Origin: Zhongshania marina
GTDB taxonomy: Bacteria > Pseudomonadota > Gammaproteobacteria > Pseudomonadales > Spongiibacteraceae
Assembly: GCF_002915595.1 (NCBI RefSeq)
Contig: NZ_PQGG01000007.1
Location: 248,001 to 312,000, forward strand
Length of the DNA: 64,000 nucleotides
Direction: 5' to 3'
In this document: piece after piece, positions 26,349-35,844 of the stretch
Numbering within the stretch: position 1 is the stretch's first letter
How the letters are laid out: each line of letters opens with the position of its first letter
Notes under the pieces: generated by a model
Seen by the model: the letters and a program-made list of their open reading frames with translations, nothing else
What the model was told of the DNA's origin: nothing
Databases searched by the model: none
Translations under genes and position numbers: made by a program

Positions 26349-26509
26349 TCTCCACTCTTCCACGATTACCCCATTCAACTTACTCGCCTCATCGCTAAGA
26401 ATTGCCATCGCAGTTATAGCAACAGAAGCAGATCAAACCAGAATTAAATCTTATTTTTTATCTCCATAAGACCGCCCTATTATTTTTATAATGTAAAACT
26501 TTTTATGGC

Positions 26510-27460
26510 TTACAACGCACCACCGCAACTACTCCCCTGTCCCGCCGTGCAGGCAAAGCAGTGATCGGCAATAGCGATATCTTGATTTGCGATATCGTCA
26601 TGAAGTAAATCACGCAAATGCCGCGTGGTGTTTGTTACAGGAATGTTGAGCTGTTGATTAAAATCACAGTCATATAAATTTCCCTGCCAATCTACGCTTA
26701 CCAAATTGCGGCACATGAGTGATGCTAAATTTTCCTCGCTAAAATTATTTTTTAGCAAATCCATATAGGGTTTAAATTCGCCTTTAGATACCAAGGTCGA
26801 GCCAAAGCGTTTAATGGGCATATTGGCCAAGGCAAATAAATTGTTAAATTCAATACCGAAGTGGGCGCGTAGCTCCCGCCGATAATCTGCTTCTAATGCC
26901 TGTTGATTTGGTGGCAGTGATGCGCCCTGCGGGTTATAAACCAAATTCAACACCAAGCCCGAGTCAGGCATGCCATAGCCCAAGGAATTTAATAACTTCA
27001 GACCGGCAATACTCTTATCGAATACGCCTTCGCCGCGCTGAGCATCCACATTTTTTAGGGAGTAACAGGGCAAAGAGGCGACGATTTCTACTTTGTTCTC
27101 TGCTAGAAATTCAGCCAAGCCTTCCTGATTTGGCTCAAACAATATCGTTAAATTACAGCGGTCGATAAGCTTCACCCCCTGCTTCACAGCGGCACTTACC
27201 AATTCTCTAAACTGCTCATGGAGTTCCGGCGCACCGCCAGTGAGGTCGAGGGTCTTTATGTTTCTGGCCGCCAATACTTCTGGAATAAGCGCGATAAGGT
27301 CGGCAGACATCATTTCTGTACGCGTTGGCCCCGCATTAACGTGGCAATGTAGACAGCGCTGATTGCATTTATAGCCGAGATTTACCTGTAGGGTATCCAG
27401 CGGTTTTCGCGCTATGGCAGGAAAATCGGTGAGCTCTAAAAGTGCCAAGGTGTCGTGCAT
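26510..27460 (-). CDS. arsS: Arsenosugar biosynthesis radical SAM protein ArsS
   Basis: 316 residues from an ATG at 27460 with TAGGAGCG upstream; the longer frame to 27565 lacks a ribosome site. The radical SAM cluster motif is CNQRCLHC (Cys32, 36, 39), followed by LDLTGGAPELHEQF. The C-terminal DUF3641-like region carries more cysteines (LMCRNLVSVDW, YDCDFNQQL and CFACTAGQGSSCGGAL). ArsS acts after ArsM in making arsenosugars in cyanobacteria. It converges on the ars operon, which supports an arsenic role. No arsM is in the window. Confidence 0.9.
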   Translation of the reverse strand: MHDTLALLELTDFPAIARKPLDTLQVNLGYKCNQRCLHCHVNAGPTRTEMMSADLIALIPEVLAARNIKTLDLTGGAPELHEQFRELVSAAVKQGVKLIDRCNLTILFEPNQEGLAEFLAENKVEIVASLPCYSLKNVDAQRGEGVFDKSIAGLKLLNSLGYGMPDSGLVLNLVYNPQGASLPPNQQALEADYRRELRAHFGIEFNNLFALANMPIKRFGSTLVSKGEFKPYMDLLKNNFSEENLASLMCRNLVSVDWQGNLYDCDFNQQLNIPVTNTTRHLRDLLHDDIANQDIAIADHCFACTAGQGSSCGGAL

Positions 27461-27803
27461 TTTCGCTCCTAATGTTCGGTGTGTTACACACTGACGCGAC
27501 AAGTCGGTCAATGTTACGTGCCGGGTAATTTCAGCTTCTACGAATACAATATGGCAGCAGACCACAAGGCACTACAAATCTGGGTATTTTCACCACCCTT
27601 TTGATCAAAAAACATACAAACCGAAATTAGACTATCCCAGATTATTTTTCTTATATTTACAATAACTTAGCACACCACCCCGCTCTAGCACTACGTAATT
27701 CAAGCCGCTAAAGTAGATGTTTTGACGAGTTTTGCACGGATATTCGGCCTAAAACCAAGATTTCCCGTATAATACGCCGCTTTCACGCGAAGAGAGCATA
27801 GCA
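27461..27803. promoter_or_regulatory. Divergent arsS / purE upstream region, with a purE -10 element
   Basis: A perfect TATAAT lies at 27768-27773, about 30 bp before the purE start, but no matching -35 is visible at normal spacing, suggesting activator dependence or a weak -35. I see no clear PurR-type palindrome in the remaining 300 bp. Confidence 0.5.
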
Positions 27804-28295
27804 ATGACCGCAAAAGTTGCCCTGATCATGGGCTCAAAAAGTGACTGGGAAACAATGCGCCCAGCCACCGAGATCATGAGCGAACTTGGCGTAGAGCACC
27901 ACGTAGAAGTGGTCTCGGCGCATCGCACTCCGGACAAACTAATGGAATTTGCCAGCCAGGCCGTAGACCGTGGCTTTGATGTCATTATTGCCGGCGCCGG
28001 CGGCGCTGCGCACTTACCGGGCATGGTGGCAGCAAAAACTCGCCTACCTGTGCTGGGTGTGCCAGTGCAAAGCAAGGCGCTAAACGGTGTAGACAGCTTG
28101 CTTTCTATCGCTCAAATGCCCAAAGGAATTGCCGTTGGCACCTTGGCGATCGGCAGCGCGGGCGCATTTAATGCTGGCCTCATGGCTTGTCAGATTTTGG
28201 CACTTACTGACGCTGATTTAGCTGTGCGACTTGACGCCTTCCGCGCCAAGCAGACGCAGGACGTGTTAGACAATCCGGATCCGAGGGACGCTTAA
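27804..28295 (+). CDS. purE: N5-carboxyaminoimidazole ribonucleotide mutase
   Basis: 163 residues. [12 protein letters not shown] at the N-terminus, SAHRTPDKL and [14 protein letters not shown] are the conserved PurE class I motifs, including the catalytic Ser and His. It converts N5-CAIR to CAIR in purine synthesis. Its stop overlaps the purK start by one base (TAATG). Confidence 0.97.
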   Translation: MTAKVALIMGSKSDWETMRPATEIMSELGVEHHVEVVSAHRTPDKLMEFASQAVDRGFDVIIAGAGGAAHLPGMVAAKTRLPVLGVPVQSKALNGVDSLLSIAQMPKGIAVGTLAIGSAGAFNAGLMACQILALTDADLAVRLDAFRAKQTQDVLDNPDPRDA

Positions 28296-29368
28296 TGCCG
28301 ACGGTTTGGGTTCTCGGCGCCGGACAATTAGGCGCCATGCTAAAGCAGGCTGCATATCCATTGGCGCTCCGCGTCGAGCCCGTTGAGCCTGAGAGCGAAC
28401 AGCTACCAGCGATCAAAGCCGGTGACATCATTACCGTCGAGCGCGAGCAGTGGCCAGACACAGCCGTAACCCGCCACATGAGCCAGCAGCCTAGTTTTAT
28501 GAACGCGGATATTTTTGGCAAGATCGCCGACCGCTTCCATCAAAAAACCATGCTCGACACCCTCGGTATTAACACCGCGCCGTGGCGTTCTGTCGAAGTC
28601 GACACCCAAGCCGAATCACTGCATGCCGCACTAGGCCCCGACGTTTTACTAAAACGCCGCGAAGGTGGTTATGACGGCAAGGGGCAGTTTTGGCTTTATC
28701 AAAACCAAGGTTTGGATGTTCCCAGCGATTGGTTGGGCACTGGCATCGCCGAAAAGAAGATCCCGTTTAATGAAGAATTGTCGCTGGTTGGCGCGCGGGA
28801 CAAAGACGGCAATAAAGTCTTTTATCCCCTAACGCTAAACCTTCACCGCAACGGCATTTTAATGGCATCGCTTGCGCCGCTCGCTAGAGTTGATCACCTG
28901 CAAGGCAAAGCAGAATCAATGCTTGGCAAAATTATGGACGCCGCTGACTACGTTGGCGTGATGGCGATGGAATGTTTCCGAGTTGGCGATGAACTCATCG
29001 TCAACGAGCTAGCACCACGGGTTCACAATAGCGGTCACTGGACCCAAGCCGGTGCCTGTGTCAGCCAGTTTGAAATGCATTTGCGCGCAGTAAGTAGCCT
29101 GCCCATCAAAGCACCTGAAGTGCGCGGCCAAAGCGTGATGATTAATGTGATTGGTGTTGAGCGCGAAACCAACTGGTTAAAAATTCCTTCTACCCAGTGC
29201 TATTGGTATGGCAAAGACGTTCGCCCCGGCCGCAAACTAGGTCATATTAATATCAATCACCCCAAGAAAAGCGCCGTGCAAACCGCACTGAATGAGCTGC
29301 GTCATTTACTCCCTGAAAACTACGGCGATGTTTTTGACTGGGTGAAAGAAGAACTCGCTAAACTTTAA
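28295..29368 (+). CDS. purK: N5-carboxyaminoimidazole ribonucleotide synthetase
   Basis: 357 residues, ATP-grasp fold. VWVLGAGQLGAMLKQAA is the N-terminal nucleotide-type loop. LLKRREGGYDGKGQFW is the ATP-grasp glycine loop, and VNELAPRVHNSGHWTQAGACVSQFE the catalytic region. It makes N5-CAIR for PurE and is translationally coupled to it. The length is normal. Confidence 0.97.
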   Translation: MPTVWVLGAGQLGAMLKQAAYPLALRVEPVEPESEQLPAIKAGDIITVEREQWPDTAVTRHMSQQPSFMNADIFGKIADRFHQKTMLDTLGINTAPWRSVEVDTQAESLHAALGPDVLLKRREGGYDGKGQFWLYQNQGLDVPSDWLGTGIAEKKIPFNEELSLVGARDKDGNKVFYPLTLNLHRNGILMASLAPLARVDHLQGKAESMLGKIMDAADYVGVMAMECFRVGDELIVNELAPRVHNSGHWTQAGACVSQFEMHLRAVSSLPIKAPEVRGQSVMINVIGVERETNWLKIPSTQCYWYGKDVRPGRKLGHININHPKKSAVQTALNELRHLLPENYGDVFDWVKEELAKL

Positions 29369-29378
29369 CGGCGTGTTT

Positions 29379-29403
29379 ATGCTCCGCTTAAGCAGCGGAG
29401 CAT
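29379..29403. terminator. Terminator between purK and the AEC transporter gene
   Basis: ATGCTCCGC and GCGGAGCAT are perfect 9-bp arms with a seven-base loop, located between convergent genes 11 bp after the purK stop. T-tracts are short on both strands. Confidence 0.6.
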
Positions 29404-29409
29404 TCTGCT

Positions 29410-30360
29410 CTACAACAACGCAAAACCATGTAACACCATCATTAATACGCTAGTTGTAAGCAGCGAACCCATCGTCGTCAGTACAATAATATTTGCCGCC
29501 AAGGCGGAATTCCCGCCCATTGCCCGCACCATAATATAGCTGGCAGCGGCGGAAGGTGCCGATGACATCAACGCCAACACCCCTAATTCCAAGCCCCTAA
29601 ACCCAACGGCGATACCCGCTGCAATTAGCAATAATGGCACGACCATTAATTTACATACCGCGCTAATCATTGCGCTGCGAAAATCTGCCCGCAAAGCTCT
29701 AAAATTCAAACTCGCCCCCGTACATATTAATGCCAAGGGCAAGGTCATTTGCGAGAAATAGCCGCCGCTCTGAATTAATAATTCAGGAATATCCCACTCT
29801 AAACCCGCAATAAATAAAGCCGCAACAATACTTATAATTAAGGGGTTACGAGCAATGCCTTTTAGCGTTGAGGCAACACCACCACGGTGATTTAAAGACC
29901 GATTCAGTGTAATGACTGCCAAGATATTAAATAGAATTGTGACCAAACCTAAATACAAAGACGCCGCCACCAGCCCCGCGTCTCCAAACGCATTTACGCA
30001 ATAAGCCAGTCCGATGATTCCCATATTAGAGCGAAAGCCACCCTGCACCACCACACCGCGATCTTCACGCTTTGGCACCAATACCGCTGCTAATAGTTCC
30101 AACAATAAATAAGCGACCAGCGTGCCGACCAAGCCCAACACGACTAGAGAAATATTTGCGGAATCTGCTATATGAGTCTGGCTAATACTTAAAAACAACA
30201 GAGCCGGTAAGGTGATGTTAAAAACCAGCTTTGAACCCACGTCGATAAAATTGTCGTTAATCAGACCAATACGCCGCAGGTAAACGCCTAGGGCCAGCAC
30301 CACAAAAATGGGGCCAGTAATTGAAAATGAAAAGGCGAGAGATTGCAGAAAATCATGCAT
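29410..30360 (-). CDS. Auxin efflux carrier (AEC) family transporter
   Basis: 316 residues with about ten membrane segments. The order (PIFVVLALGVYLRRIGLI, LVFNITLPALLFLSIS, a central loop, and MSSAPSAAASYIMVRAMGG near the end) is typical of bacterial AEC permeases such as YfdV or MdcF, which carry small carboxylates or similar metabolites. Substrate unknown. It is followed downstream on its own strand only by the purK terminator. Confidence 0.9.
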   Translation of the reverse strand: MHDFLQSLAFSFSITGPIFVVLALGVYLRRIGLINDNFIDVGSKLVFNITLPALLFLSISQTHIADSANISLVVLGLVGTLVAYLLLELLAAVLVPKREDRGVVVQGGFRSNMGIIGLAYCVNAFGDAGLVAASLYLGLVTILFNILAVITLNRSLNHRGGVASTLKGIARNPLIISIVAALFIAGLEWDIPELLIQSGGYFSQMTLPLALICTGASLNFRALRADFRSAMISAVCKLMVVPLLLIAAGIAVGFRGLELGVLALMSSAPSAAASYIMVRAMGGNSALAANIIVLTTMGSLLTTSVLMMVLHGFALL

Positions 30361-30461
30361 GGCTAATGTCGCAGCGGCTCACAATAGGAATAATACGTTC
30401 GCCACTAGCTTACCATGTACGACAATCGCAACCCTCAAAAAAGACGTGGAAACTCTATAGA

Positions 30462-30842
30462 CTACGCTGAGCGTTCAAATTGTTTTGCGGCCACCAATAA
30501 AATAACTGCAATCACAACTTCCACCGCAATCATATCTACCGTCAGCGCAGCGTCCTGCACCGCCCACGCAAGCAACCTGAACAGCGCCGCCACACCCAAA
30601 GTAGTCGCCGAGACATACAGAAAAATTGGCGCTTTACGCCAAGCGCCGAGCAAGACCCAAAGCCCACCGGTAAAAAAGAAAGCGCCAAAATCGCCGATTT
30701 GCGAGCTGCGCCCAACGCCGTCAGATAATGCCATTCCCAAGGTCGCAGCGGCTGCCTGCGGATCAATCAACCAGCGCAAACCCAAGATTACAAATAACAG
30801 CCCTAGTACCCACAGCAGCGCATTCAATAATTTCGTCATCAT
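30462..30842 (-). CDS. Four-helix membrane protein, DUF4345-like
   Basis: 126 residues with four hydrophobic segments (about 5-27, 50-70, 72-92 and 102-120). The motif IGDFGAFFFTGGLWVLLGAW between helices one and two recalls DUF4345 proteins. AGGAAAA precedes an ATG-ATG pair; either may be used. Function unknown. Confidence 0.75.
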   Translation of the reverse strand: MMTKLLNALLWVLGLLFVILGLRWLIDPQAAAATLGMALSDGVGRSSQIGDFGAFFFTGGLWVLLGAWRKAPIFLYVSATTLGVAALFRLLAWAVQDAALTVDMIAVEVVIAVILLVAAKQFERSA

Positions 30843-31032
30843 TATTTTCCTAGTTTTATTTTAATATACTCTGACAGGGCCGCCATTTTAATTGCAGCTC
30901 AATCACCCTCGTCCCAAACTTATCCAGCACCAGCTTTCGCCGACGCAGAATTCTGAATAGCGTTTTTGTCCTGTTTTGCAATATCCGCAGCTACGCGAAT
31001 AAAAACAAATGGCAAACAACTGCACAGCACGC

Positions 31033-32772
31033 CTAAACTCCTGCACGCTTACGCCGCCAGCTAACACCAATATATACCAGCACAAGCAAGACCAGCAGCG
31101 CCGAGATCCACTCTGCTTTTCTTGCCATTATCGAATTTCTACTCACTTGTCGAAGCTGTTCATAACCGTCTGGTACGGGTAGCACACCATTGCGCTGCAC
31201 ATAGTCCTCATAATCTGCCTGCATTTCTGTAAAACGCTCGGGCATGCTCGCAGCCAAATCGCGGCTCTCTCCAGGATCATCAACAATATTGTATAAATGC
31301 CAGTGACCATCGCCGGCGGGGGGCAAATTTTTCACGAGTTTGTAATCCCCCTTGAACAAGGCCGCATTGCCGCCCAGTTCATAACCGAGAGTTTCATGCT
31401 CCTGCCTTACTCGATCATCTCTCCCAAGCAATAGGGGCAATAAACTTTTGCCCGTTGGCTGACGATACTGCGAGCTCGGCATGGAAGCGCCGCTTAGCTC
31501 GAGCAAGGTCGGCACAATGTCAGTAACATGGGTTAGCGCGGATGATAGCTGCCCTCTTAACTCCACCCCCGCACCGGCAATAATCATCGGCACCCGCAGA
31601 CCGCCCTCACCCGCATAGTATTTGTAGTATGAAAGCGGCGAGGCTGCGGCACTCGCAAAACTCGGACCGATCACCACATAGCTTTCGGGCTCGCCCAGCG
31701 TTTCGTAATCCGTGTTGTAGCCCATCGCCTTCATCCACAAGACAAAGGGCAAGCCAAACTGGCCAACCGGATCTGCCGGCTCCGGGCCGTTATCCGACAT
31801 AAAAACAAACACCGTATTATCGTATTCCCCTATGGATTTGAGGTATTCAACAAAGCGACCAATATGGTGGTCCATCGCCTGAACCATACCCGCATAGACC
31901 GCCATGCGTCTCGCCCAATCGCGCTGCTCGCCCTCGGTGAGCGCGTCCCAATCGTCGGTGCTATCCATCTCTAACAAGGTAGTTGACGACGACACCAACC
32001 CAGCCGCCACTGCCGCTCTATAGCGCTGTTGCCGCAGCGCCGACCAACCTTGCTGATACTGCGCTTCATACATCGCGCGATATTCCGCCGGCGCCTGCAC
32101 GGGAATATGCACCGCCTGAAAAGCGAGGTAGGAGAAAAACGCTTGGCCGTCGCCGTGCTGACTGTCGATCTGCTCGATGGCTTGGTCGACAATATATTCC
32201 GATGAATAAAATTCTTCCGGCAACTGGTGGGGCTGATCATCTTTGTACCAATTTGCAGTGCGGTACATTGGTAGATAAGGACGCTGGGACCAGTTATCCG
32301 CCCCGCTTTCTGCCAGAATCACACTGCGCTCAAAGCCGCGTTGATTCGGTAGGCGACTAGGGTCTTTACCCAGATGCCATTTCCCCGACACATAGGTGTG
32401 ATAACCGCGATCACGCAGCAGCGTCGCCACAGTCTGCACTTGGTGAGACAGCACCCCGTCGTAGCCATTGCGACCCAACTGACTTGGCGGCATCGCCTCT
32501 GGAATATTTGGCACACCATTTAAATGACTGTCCACGCCGGTTAGCAGCATTGCCCGCGTGGGCGCGCAACTAGCGGCAACATGGTGATTGGTAAAGCGTA
32601 CGCCATTCTCTGCCAACGCCGCCAAACTCGGCGTAGAAATTTCGCTGGCAAAGGGCTGAATATCGGTAAAGCCAAGATCGTCAGCCAGAATCAAAACAAT
32701 ATTGGGAGTTGCCGCTTCTGAGACGGAAGGCATCAATATTAGTAACAAGCAGCAAAGATTTCGCCTCAACAC
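31033..32772 (-). CDS. Type I sulfatase, secreted or membrane-tethered
   Basis: About 579 residues. Alkaline-phosphatase fold: ADDLGFTD near residue 31 with metal-binding Asp pair, and CAPTRAMLLTG (Cys69) as the sulfatase signature C-x-P-x-R, whose Cys must be converted to formylglycine. VSGKWHLGKD and FVFMSDNGPEP follow in the normal order. A short signal peptide precedes, and a membrane anchor with basic tail (ISALLVLLVLVYIGVSW) ends the protein. The start is uncertain: a GTG at 32772 has AAGAGG at a good distance, and a GTG at 32781 is the alternative. It is divergent from the MBL gene, with the shared operator between. Confidence 0.9.
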   Translation of the reverse strand: MLRRNLCCLLLILMPSVSEAATPNIVLILADDLGFTDIQPFASEISTPSLAALAENGVRFTNHHVAASCAPTRAMLLTGVDSHLNGVPNIPEAMPPSQLGRNGYDGVLSHQVQTVATLLRDRGYHTYVSGKWHLGKDPSRLPNQRGFERSVILAESGADNWSQRPYLPMYRTANWYKDDQPHQLPEEFYSSEYIVDQAIEQIDSQHGDGQAFFSYLAFQAVHIPVQAPAEYRAMYEAQYQQGWSALRQQRYRAAVAAGLVSSSTTLLEMDSTDDWDALTEGEQRDWARRMAVYAGMVQAMDHHIGRFVEYLKSIGEYDNTVFVFMSDNGPEPADPVGQFGLPFVLWMKAMGYNTDYETLGEPESYVVIGPSFASAAASPLSYYKYYAGEGGLRVPMIIAGAGVELRGQLSSALTHVTDIVPTLLELSGASMPSSQYRQPTGKSLLPLLLGRDDRVRQEHETLGYELGGNAALFKGDYKLVKNLPPAGDGHWHLYNIVDDPGESRDLAASMPERFTEMQADYEDYVQRNGVLPVPDGYEQLRQVSRNSIMARKAEWISALLVLLVLVYIGVSWRRKRAGV

Positions 32773-32870
32773 TGGGCACACCCTCTTATCATTATTTTTA
32801 TCGTTGGCCTACGGCGCCGGAACACTAAAGCGCGCCCCACTCAGCTACGCGAAGCGCATTCGACCATTTA

Positions 32871-32885
32871 TTTACACGATGTAAA
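32871..32885. promoter_or_regulatory. TTTACA-N3-TGTAAA operator, copy 1
   Basis: The palindrome TTTACACGATGTAAA lies between the divergent sulfatase and MBL genes, 53 bp before the MBL start. The wider form TATTTACA-N3-TGTAAAC recurs at 38827-38841. The TetR regulator encoded between the two copies is the likely binder. Confidence 0.65.
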
Positions 32886-32937
32886 CTTTAATGCAGAATG
32901 GCGCAAACTGTCCAGTCATAACAACGAGAATAACGCA

Positions 32938-34020
32938 ATGACAACACGTTCAAAATTCAGCGCTGTATTGCTATTGTTGATCGTCGCCGGTGCAGGCTTT
33001 TTCTGGAAGTTCGGCGACCCGCTTGTGCTGAAGTTGATGCAGCGACAAGTGGAAAACACCCTCAGCAACCGCTTTATGGGTGAGCTTCCTGACGGCCTAC
33101 ATGTCTACATCTGCGGCGCTGGCTCCCCCATCCCCGACCCTCATCGCGCCGGCCCTTGCACAGCCGTGATCGCCGGCGACAATCTGTATATTGTCGATGC
33201 CGGCAGCGGCAGCATTCGCAATATCGGCCCTGCCGGACTCTCTGCGGGTCGCACCAAAGCGGTATTACTCACCCATTTTCACTCCGACCATATCGACGCT
33301 TTAGGTGAGCTATCGGTACAGCGCTGGGCTGGCGGCCATCGCGATGAACCGCTAAACGTCTACGGGCCAACAGGTGTTGAACAGGTCGTTGACGGCTTTA
33401 ATCTGGCCTACACCCAAGACACGCAATACCGCATTGACCACCACGGCGCCCATACCGTCATCCCCTCAGGCGCCGGCCTAAAAGCCCACAGCTTTGCGGA
33501 AATGGACAGCATGGGCAGCGCCGTGATTATTGAAGATGAAGGACTGCGTATTACCGCGTTTACCGTCGACCATTACCCCATCCCCAACGCCGTTGGCTAC
33601 CGTTTTGACTACAAGGGGCGCAGCGTGGTGATTTCTGGCGACACAAGTAAAAATGCCAATGTTGAAGCAATGGCCGCAGGGGCCGATTTACTACTTCACG
33701 AAGCGCTATCTCCGCAATTGGTAAACCTCATGCAAGCGGCTGCAAAGGAAGTCGGCGCTAAACACATGGCGCAAATTTCAGAGGATATTCTCAACTACCA
33801 CACCACACCTCAACAGGCCGCTGACATTGCTCAGGCCGCTGGGGTCAAGTACCTAGCGCTTAACCACATTGTTCCCGGCCTCCCGTTACGCTATCTAGAA
33901 AAGCTGTTTATCCAGGGTAGCGCCAAACATTACAAAGGCCCAATTAGCATCACCCGCGATGGCGATTTTTTCAGCCTGCCAGCCAACAGCAGTGACATTC
34001 ACACTGACTCCCTGCTGTAA
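32938..34020 (+). CDS. MBL-fold metal-dependent hydrolase, membrane-anchored or exported
   Basis: 360 residues. A hydrophobic N-terminal segment (SAVLLLLIVAGAGFFW) suggests a periplasmic enzyme on an uncleaved anchor. THFHSDHID (His113, His115, Asp117, His118) is the zinc motif. Later ligands are in FTVDHYPI, ISGDTS and ALNHIVPG. The pattern is closest to RNase Z/arylsulfatase-type MBL proteins, which hydrolyse esters. A role in breaking a sulfate or other ester of the locus substrate is inferred from its neighbours. Confidence 0.88.
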   Translation: MTTRSKFSAVLLLLIVAGAGFFWKFGDPLVLKLMQRQVENTLSNRFMGELPDGLHVYICGAGSPIPDPHRAGPCTAVIAGDNLYIVDAGSGSIRNIGPAGLSAGRTKAVLLTHFHSDHIDALGELSVQRWAGGHRDEPLNVYGPTGVEQVVDGFNLAYTQDTQYRIDHHGAHTVIPSGAGLKAHSFAEMDSMGSAVIIEDEGLRITAFTVDHYPIPNAVGYRFDYKGRSVVISGDTSKNANVEAMAAGADLLLHEALSPQLVNLMQAAAKEVGAKHMAQISEDILNYHTTPQQAADIAQAAGVKYLALNHIVPGLPLRYLEKLFIQGSAKHYKGPISITRDGDFFSLPANSSDIHTDSLL

Positions 34021-34048
34021 GCCTAATTCACGAGCTTCGGACACGACT

Positions 34049-35170
34049 ATGAATCACCAACAAGACTATATTCTGATCGCTACACAGTATTCCTACTACT
34101 CCGCCAAAGTGCGCGCCTGCCTGCAATACAAACGCCTGTCCTACACCGAGCGGGCCAGCAATTTTCAGGCGCTCTTTCAGGATGTATTGCCGCGCACCGG
34201 CGAGGCTAAATTCCCCGTCGTGTTCTGCCCCGACGGCGAGCTGCTAAACGACAGCTGCGACATTGTCGAGGCCTTGGAGCAACGCCACCCAGAGCGGCCA
34301 CTGTCACCCGAAGACCCCGTTCTAAAGCTGGCCTGCTTATTATTAGAAACCCTCTGTGATGAGTTTTTTATTGCGCCGTTTATTTACTACCGCTGGATTC
34401 CCGAAGACACTCGCCAGTGGGCGCTGGACATGTTCCAAACAGTTATACATACCGACCTTGACGACCCCGCCCTGCGGGAACAATCTGCGGGCATATCCGA
34501 TATTGTCGCCGAGGGTATTCAGGCTAAGGTGCGCAAACTGGGCCAAGACCGAGAAGACGTACAAGCGCTAAGTCGGCAGCTTACCCACCGCATTTTAGAT
34601 GCCATCGAACAACGCTTAAACCAGCAACGCTTCCTGCTCGGCAAGCGGCCTTCTCTTGCAGATGTGGCACTGATGAATGGTTTGTTTGGTCACATTTATA
34701 TGGACCCCTGCGACGCCGGCGAATACCTCCGCCGCCACTGCACGAAGCTGTCGATGTGGATGATGCGCATGCATGCCGCAGCGGGCGAAGCCAGCGATGG
34801 CCAGCTGGACAATGACCCGCAGCTAGCGGAATTTCTCGCCCAACTCGCCACTCCCTTTGCAGCTATGGCGCAAGCTGTATGGCACGCCGTGGAAAAAGGT
34901 ATTAGCAGCACCGACAGCGATACGTTGCCGCCCTCCTTCGGCCCACTTTCCGTTACGATCGAAGGGGTAGAGGTTTCATCGGCCAGCTCACCTTATGTAG
35001 CTTGGAAATTACAAAGGGTGATGAATGCTTACCGAGAATTATCACTTGAAGACCAACAGAGCGCCGACACTCTGCTTGCCGACACTGGCTTCCTGCCGTT
35101 GTTGAAAACAGACGCAGCGTGGCACCTAGAAAAAGCCGGCACAGCTATTCGCTGGGTGGCAAAAAAATAA
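34049..35170 (+). CDS. Glutathione S-transferase-like protein
   Basis: 373 residues, longer than classical GSTs (about 200-230). A thioredoxin-fold N-terminus (YSYYSAKVRACLQYKRLSY, then KFPVVFCPDGELLNDSCDIVEALE with the cis-Pro and glutathione-contacting Asp/Ser region) precedes a helical C-domain (RFLLGKRPSLADVALMNGLFGHIY). About 120 extra C-terminal residues contain SASSPYVAWKLQRVMNAYREL, a trait seen in similar proteins of alphaproteobacterial and marine catabolic loci. It lies 28 bp after the MBL gene, probably in the same transcript. Confidence 0.85.
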   Translation: MNHQQDYILIATQYSYYSAKVRACLQYKRLSYTERASNFQALFQDVLPRTGEAKFPVVFCPDGELLNDSCDIVEALEQRHPERPLSPEDPVLKLACLLLETLCDEFFIAPFIYYRWIPEDTRQWALDMFQTVIHTDLDDPALREQSAGISDIVAEGIQAKVRKLGQDREDVQALSRQLTHRILDAIEQRLNQQRFLLGKRPSLADVALMNGLFGHIYMDPCDAGEYLRRHCTKLSMWMMRMHAAAGEASDGQLDNDPQLAEFLAQLATPFAAMAQAVWHAVEKGISSTDSDTLPPSFGPLSVTIEGVEVSSASSPYVAWKLQRVMNAYRELSLEDQQSADTLLADTGFLPLLKTDAAWHLEKAGTAIRWVAKK

Positions 35171-35179
35171 ACGTAGGTA

Positions 35180-35827
35180 TTAAGAGGCGGGCTTATTGCT
35201 AACAGGGGGCAAACCCGCCTTGTCGCCAGATTTAAAGCGCTTCAGCATCCACAACAGCAATTCAAGCGCGCTGTCTTTATCCATCTCACCGTCGCTCACT
35301 AGGCTGTAGCTGCCCCAAAACAACATGTCGATCATAAAACCGATATGTCGCCGCTGACTGTCAATCAAACCCTCACCGACCAAGCCCGGTATCGCCGCCG
35401 CCGGCACATCGGCGCTAATGCGACGAATCATTCTCGCTGCTTTGGCAATGGGCTCGTCGGCGTTATAAGGGGTAAACAAAATCGTCCACAGGGCGCGCAC
35501 GCGGCCAGCGGACAAGTCTTCGTGATAGTGTCGGTGCTGAGCCTGCACAGCCTGCTCAATATTATTTGGCTGCTGATTAAAGTCCGCCTGCGAATCTTGA
35601 TAAAGACTGCCAAACAAATGCTTGATGGTTTCTAGCAGTAATTCATCTATTGCCGGAAAATGCTGATACACCAATTGCCGACTCACCTCCGCCCGCTCGG
35701 CAAGCGAAATCATGGTCAGCCCCGGCCAACCCTGCTCGTCTACAATCGTCGCCGCCGCCTCTAAGAGTTGCTGCCTGCGCTGCTGCCGATTTAGGTAATT
35801 GCGCTTTGCCGTTTTTTTCTCCGCCAT
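35180..35827 (-). CDS. TetR-family repressor of the sulfatase locus
   Basis: 215 residues from an ATG at 35827; a TTG at 35848 would add seven residues. The N-terminal helix-turn-helix is recognisable (QLLEAAATIVDEQGWPGLTMISLAERAEVSRQLVYQHFP, about residues 20-60), then a helical ligand-binding domain. It is the last gene of the operon running from the HCCA-like gene through the second sulfatase, 17 bp after the latter. It is the only transcription factor in the locus, so it is the obvious candidate to bind the two shared palindromes and control itself. Confidence 0.9.
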   Translation of the reverse strand: MAEKKTAKRNYLNRQQRRQQLLEAAATIVDEQGWPGLTMISLAERAEVSRQLVYQHFPAIDELLLETIKHLFGSLYQDSQADFNQQPNNIEQAVQAQHRHYHEDLSAGRVRALWTILFTPYNADEPIAKAARMIRRISADVPAAAIPGLVGEGLIDSQRRHIGFMIDMLFWGSYSLVSDGEMDKDSALELLLWMLKRFKSGDKAGLPPVSNKPAS

Positions 35828-35844
35828 ATCAGCGTGATGTCCTG

